From Plasmopara viticola (lineage: Eukaryota; Oomycota; Peronosporomycetes; Peronosporales; Peronosporaceae): a stretch of 64,000 nucleotides of DNA. Under the pieces are notes generated by a model. It was not told the DNA's origin and did not search any database. It was given only the letters and a program-made list of their open reading frames with translations. Below are positions 60,136 to 64,000 of this stretch, piece by piece. The position numbers and the translations under genes were made by a program. Every line of letters starts with the position of its first letter. The first letter of the stretch is position 1. Location of the stretch: assembly GCA_001695595.3 (NCBI GenBank), contig MBPM02000023.1, positions 496,001 through 560,000 of the forward strand, read 5' to 3'.

Positions 60136-63100
60136 ATAGAATAGATCCACTATCAATACAACCTGAAAATGCAAAAAAATGCTCTATCAAATATATGAGG
60201 AATAATTTTACCATGCAACTTGTCGGTATTCAAACCGGTTTGTATGTGAAGGATACTATAGGTTTAAATAAATTATTGCATATGAGGAATTATAGATAGG
60301 AGTACTGGAGTACTAATCGCAACTACACGCTCTCCTCTATGCAAGGTACTGAGTGACCCCATTACGCTCAAAAGCACTTTGTACGCCTGCGCAGGAGAAA
60401 GTACCTCGAACCTCACAAAGGTTTCCGGATGGTTTTAGCATCTGTCGGACCTGCAGTTCGCGCTGCTCAAAGACTATCTAGCTGCTATGAGGCTGGCTAC
60501 ATTTGCAAGCTAAGCAGCTGGAAAACGTCCTGACTTTCGGAGTTTGCTAGCAAAGCCTTTACGACAAAGCTAGGCGATGAGTCTTGTGGCTTCCACCATT
60601 GTAGAAAAGAATTTTCGCGTTTTCTTCTGGGGATAGAAATGGCCACTAAGGTGCCCAACCTCGAATAATTAGCGTTCGTAATAAATTATCTAAGAACCTG
60701 AGGTAAAAACTGGGCACTCACTCATGAGCTATTTCTTCAGTGTAAGGCAAAGGAAGAAGGAGGTAAATCAACGTTTCTTTCCTCGAGCATTAATTTCAAT
60801 TAGCGCTTGCGTTCATTGACCGCAAGCAAGGTAAACGTAAACATGGATACAGTTATATATTTAGAGTCTTAGCAGCTTTTATTACTGAAATGCGACTTCT
60901 TGAATAAGTCAAGGTAACTCTGCTCAAGCAGCCTAAGCAACGATCCAATGCGTAATTAAACATTCAGAGCGCAGGCAGCAGCGGCGAATAAGGCAACTAG
61001 AACCGCGTATTCAGCCAGGGTTACACTTAATTCTCCGGTTACTTGAATGGGCAGCTCCTCGATCTAAATAGTGGTTTCCATTGACTCGCTGACTCGGGTC
61101 CAAGCTCAACAGACTTGTAAGTCGACGAGCAAAGCATCACCCGCTATTTTGGCTGCAAAAGAAAGTCCACGTGATTCGCTTCTGTTTTGTACCAGCCTGA
61201 TAAAGTGTCGCTTTAGGGCTTTAGAGGGTCGCTGGCACTCCCAGGACCAAAAAGCGCTGGTCGCCACATATATAGTACGACTCTTTTACAAAAAAGAATG
61301 TTTAAATGATGGATGTGTGGTCGATACACGTAATAGAAATTTAGACTTTGAGTACTTGAAAAATTTTACAAGGCAGAACTAGTAGCGGTGGACTGTTATT
61401 TGCATACACAAGTTTGCGAGGGTAAATAAACTTTTTCGAGTCTTATTCTACTCTATCCCGCCGCAAAATTTTGCGCGCGCTGGCGATCAGCCCAAATTGA
61501 TTGATAGGTGATCTAGCAGAAATCAGCGAGCATGAGTCAGTATTGGTTTGACCGATTAATAAGACAATTCTTAACTCAAAATGTGATGTCTGAAGAACCC
61601 GTCAGCACAAGTTCGTTTTTTGTGGTACAGACAAAAATGACTTGATTCTGGCCGAAAAAGCACGAATTCTGGATGGACCGGGGTGTATGCAAGCAGCTTA
61701 ATTTTGGGTAACATGACTTTAGTGAGTCATGTTCTCACCCGTGTTGAACGCATAATGATTTAAAAGAAAGTAATCACGCGAATTCAGCCCGGTAGATTTA
61801 AAAATACTGATATTTAACGACGGTAGACGTGATGACGTTTCCAAAGACACTAATGATGACGCTCTAAATGTGAATGGCAGTATGCTATATTTCTACGACT
61901 TTCTTGGCTCCACCGATTGTCATCAATTGCGGGGATAAATGTTGTGCAAGCGGGTTTAGCCAAGGTTCGCAAGAAACTGTGAATAAAACAACACATGAGA
62001 AGCAAGAGTTACATTTTAAATTTGCTAGAAAAGGAGATATGTGATACGAAGCTGCTATCTGGGTGTCACAATCAGAGCTGTAGCTGATTAAGGGACCATA
62101 TTTACAAGGTCAGTTAGCGGCTGAGCTGCATCACGGCCGGTGCGTTTGGATTGAAGGCACCACCAGAAGTGTCAGAGCCGCAAAACATTAAAGGGCTTAA
62201 AGCTACTGAGTTCATGACGGGAATCAGAAATGGTCTTTCTATAGATGAAATCTTTTCCTGAGGATATGAACACATTTCCTGTATTTAAAATGTCTTAAAT
62301 CAGCCTTATCAACAGCGTACGGTGATTGAAGGCCCAGAGCTTCTGAAGGATCTCAACCATTCAATATATCACCCAATAAAGAGATAATCAGTTGCACTGG
62401 CTTATCAGCATAATTTCCACCGGAAAGAAAGGAAAGACACAAGACTTTCCTCGAGCCAGGTATGATGTACTGTGTCGTCAGACAATATTCTCTGCCACAC
62501 GAGCAACGTAAGCTCATTGATCCATTCTTCACCAGAAACACAAGGAGTGAGAAGGTGCGATTAAATTAAGGATATCACACGCTCCATTGCTTTCCGTACT
62601 CGAAATTGAACGGATCGTGGCAAATTGATCATGCCTATAATAAGCTGAGCAGACCAGCAGAATCAAAGAAAAATATTTAACAAAAAACGTGTTGCTTAAA
62701 ATCCACTTCGAGCACTCTATAATAGGTAAGATGGAATAATTAGATGGCTTCTATCGAATTCCACGGGACTCGAAATTTATGACCAATATATCTCTTACAT
62801 AAAATCTTGGGTGCGCTAAGATAGCATTATTTTGGGAAGATCGATGGTGTACGCCTACTCGTGTCTTTTGAGAGTCGTAAAAGGTCAAATACGAAAATAT
62901 TTCGTGTCTTCTAAACTAATCTTATCTTCATCATATTCAACAACACTTTATTTTTCTCAATAATTGATGCGTTATCTTCGGTGTATATATCTGAAGATTT
63001 TTTTAATCGGATGTATTTGCGTGCTAGTTATATTCAGCCAACTTTTGCAAGGTCAGAAACTCTATTGTAAGAATAAGGATGTCATAGTATTGACCAAGCC

Positions 63101-64000
63101 TCTCTCACTTTTTTTCCGAAGTAATCGTGCTTGAAATCGTTAACATAATTCTACGGGGCCTCAGCCTTTTTTCATGGAGAAGTGGGAACCCGCAGATGTA
63201 TGAGTCGCACTGTTGAAATAACAGCCATTGACAGCTTGTCACCTACAAACTGCGCAATGTTTCTTCAAGCACGTGGCCCCCTTTTTGATTTGAATTAATA
63301 ACATCAGCAAGCGCTTTTAGATAATTTGAGCAGCAATTATCAAAACACAGTGGTGGACCTCAGTCCCTCGCTCACAGTTTCGTGTCGAATAGGTAATGCT
63401 ACTCATAAACCGTATCTATAAACAGCCTTGATGTTTGCTTTTAATCGCACTGGCGGCACGCGAACATCACTATGCCCATATTGCCATAAAGTTCTGGCAA
63501 ATTAAAGCCAAAGACGAGGCGTATGGACTTCCGGTAGTCCGCCGTTACCGGTATGCTATGTATAAGAGCCGATGTGTGAGCCGCAAGGTTGGTCATCTCG
63601 CTGATTTCACAGTCCCTCACATACATGTTTATAAGTCGAATAATTAATAAGATGTGGAGATAGTAAAAAGCGACTTCTTACGGTCTATACAATCTTATAA
63701 GGGGATCACATGCCTCCAGAGCTATATCTTGCGTAAGGTTTTCTTTGTATAGGACTGTAGATCCCTTGGACCAACCCTATACTGTCTGCCCATGCAACCG
63801 AAGAAGCAAATCACTCGACTAAAAGCATTTTGTCTTCAAAGAGGAATTTTCCGAATAAAATGCCATTCTGTAGTCTGGCAATTTTTTTGTCAATTGAGCA
63901 TTCAACCCTGCCAGCACCTAAATTTGCTTTCTGGAGAGCGCGTCAACATAAATCCATCCAGGATGCACCACAGAATTTACATTCCGTAAAAATGACAACC
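60136..64000. other. Gene desert, about 3.9 kb, to the window end
   Basis: AT-rich and full of stops in all frames. The longest frames (61071-61382 plus, 63435-63647 plus) show no recognisable domain, signal peptide or retroelement motif. Nothing could be supported as a gene, RNA or repeat. Confidence 0.55.

Noticed and set aside
1..64000. tRNA genes, rRNA, CRISPR arrays
   Set aside because: No tRNA A/B-box pair with a fitting cloverleaf, no rRNA sequence and no regularly spaced repeats were seen; CRISPR would not be expected in a eukaryote.

Overview
The window looks like nuclear DNA of an oomycete, most likely a Phytophthora or downy-mildew relative. The genes are eukaryotic, many are split by short GT-AG introns (about 50-95 bp), neighbouring genes lie very close together, and the gene set fits: a GH81 beta-1,3-glucanase, a psq-type HTH protein, a PX-AGC kinase and a mitochondrial PNPase. 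The genus is an inference. Intron-exon structures were worked out by hand from reading frames, splice sites and codon phase; in every multi-exon model the phases close.

Layout. 1-3689 (+): 3' part of a large unrecognised helical protein. 3793-6060 (-): GH81 glucanase. 7225-9469 (+): nuclear poly(A) polymerase. 9906-16235 (-): APC1, one 6.3-kb exon. 16236-25639: a gene desert with decayed reading frames and a 1.36-kb TIR element (24183-25540) that carries a broken coiled-coil gene fragment and is itself split by a 284-bp insertion. 25640-31174 (+): SCC2/Nipped-B cohesin loader. 31217-31993 (-): TBC1D7-like. 33978-36152 (-): PX-AGC kinase. 36782-38884 (-): aminotransferase fused to an N-terminal psq-type HTH. 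38969-41433 (+): kinesin-13. 41618-43830 (+): mitochondrial AAA ATPase. 43907-47383 (-): SPO22/ZIP4-like meiotic TPR protein. 47581-48828 (+): secretory-pathway protein, possibly MRH-like. 49083-50378 (-): TRAIP-like RING protein. 50379-54999: second desert. 55000-55364 (+): ribosomal protein eL38. 55881-57281 (-): SRSF1-like splicing factor. 57427-60135 (+): mitochondrial PNPase. 60136-64000: third desert, no gene seen.

Several genes serve chromosome dynamics (APC1, SCC2, kinesin-13, SPO22/ZIP4, TRAIP), and RNA metabolism is also represented (PAP, SR protein, PNPase, eL38). There is no operon logic here; the local organisation is dense convergent and divergent pairs separated by AT-rich, gene-free blocks.

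The items most worth a second look are the HTH-psq/aminotransferase fusion, the gene-fragment-carrying TIR element with its nested insertion, the start-codon hairpin of the TBC1D7-like gene, and the SR-protein gene with a 503-bp first intron and an apparent GC-AG intron.
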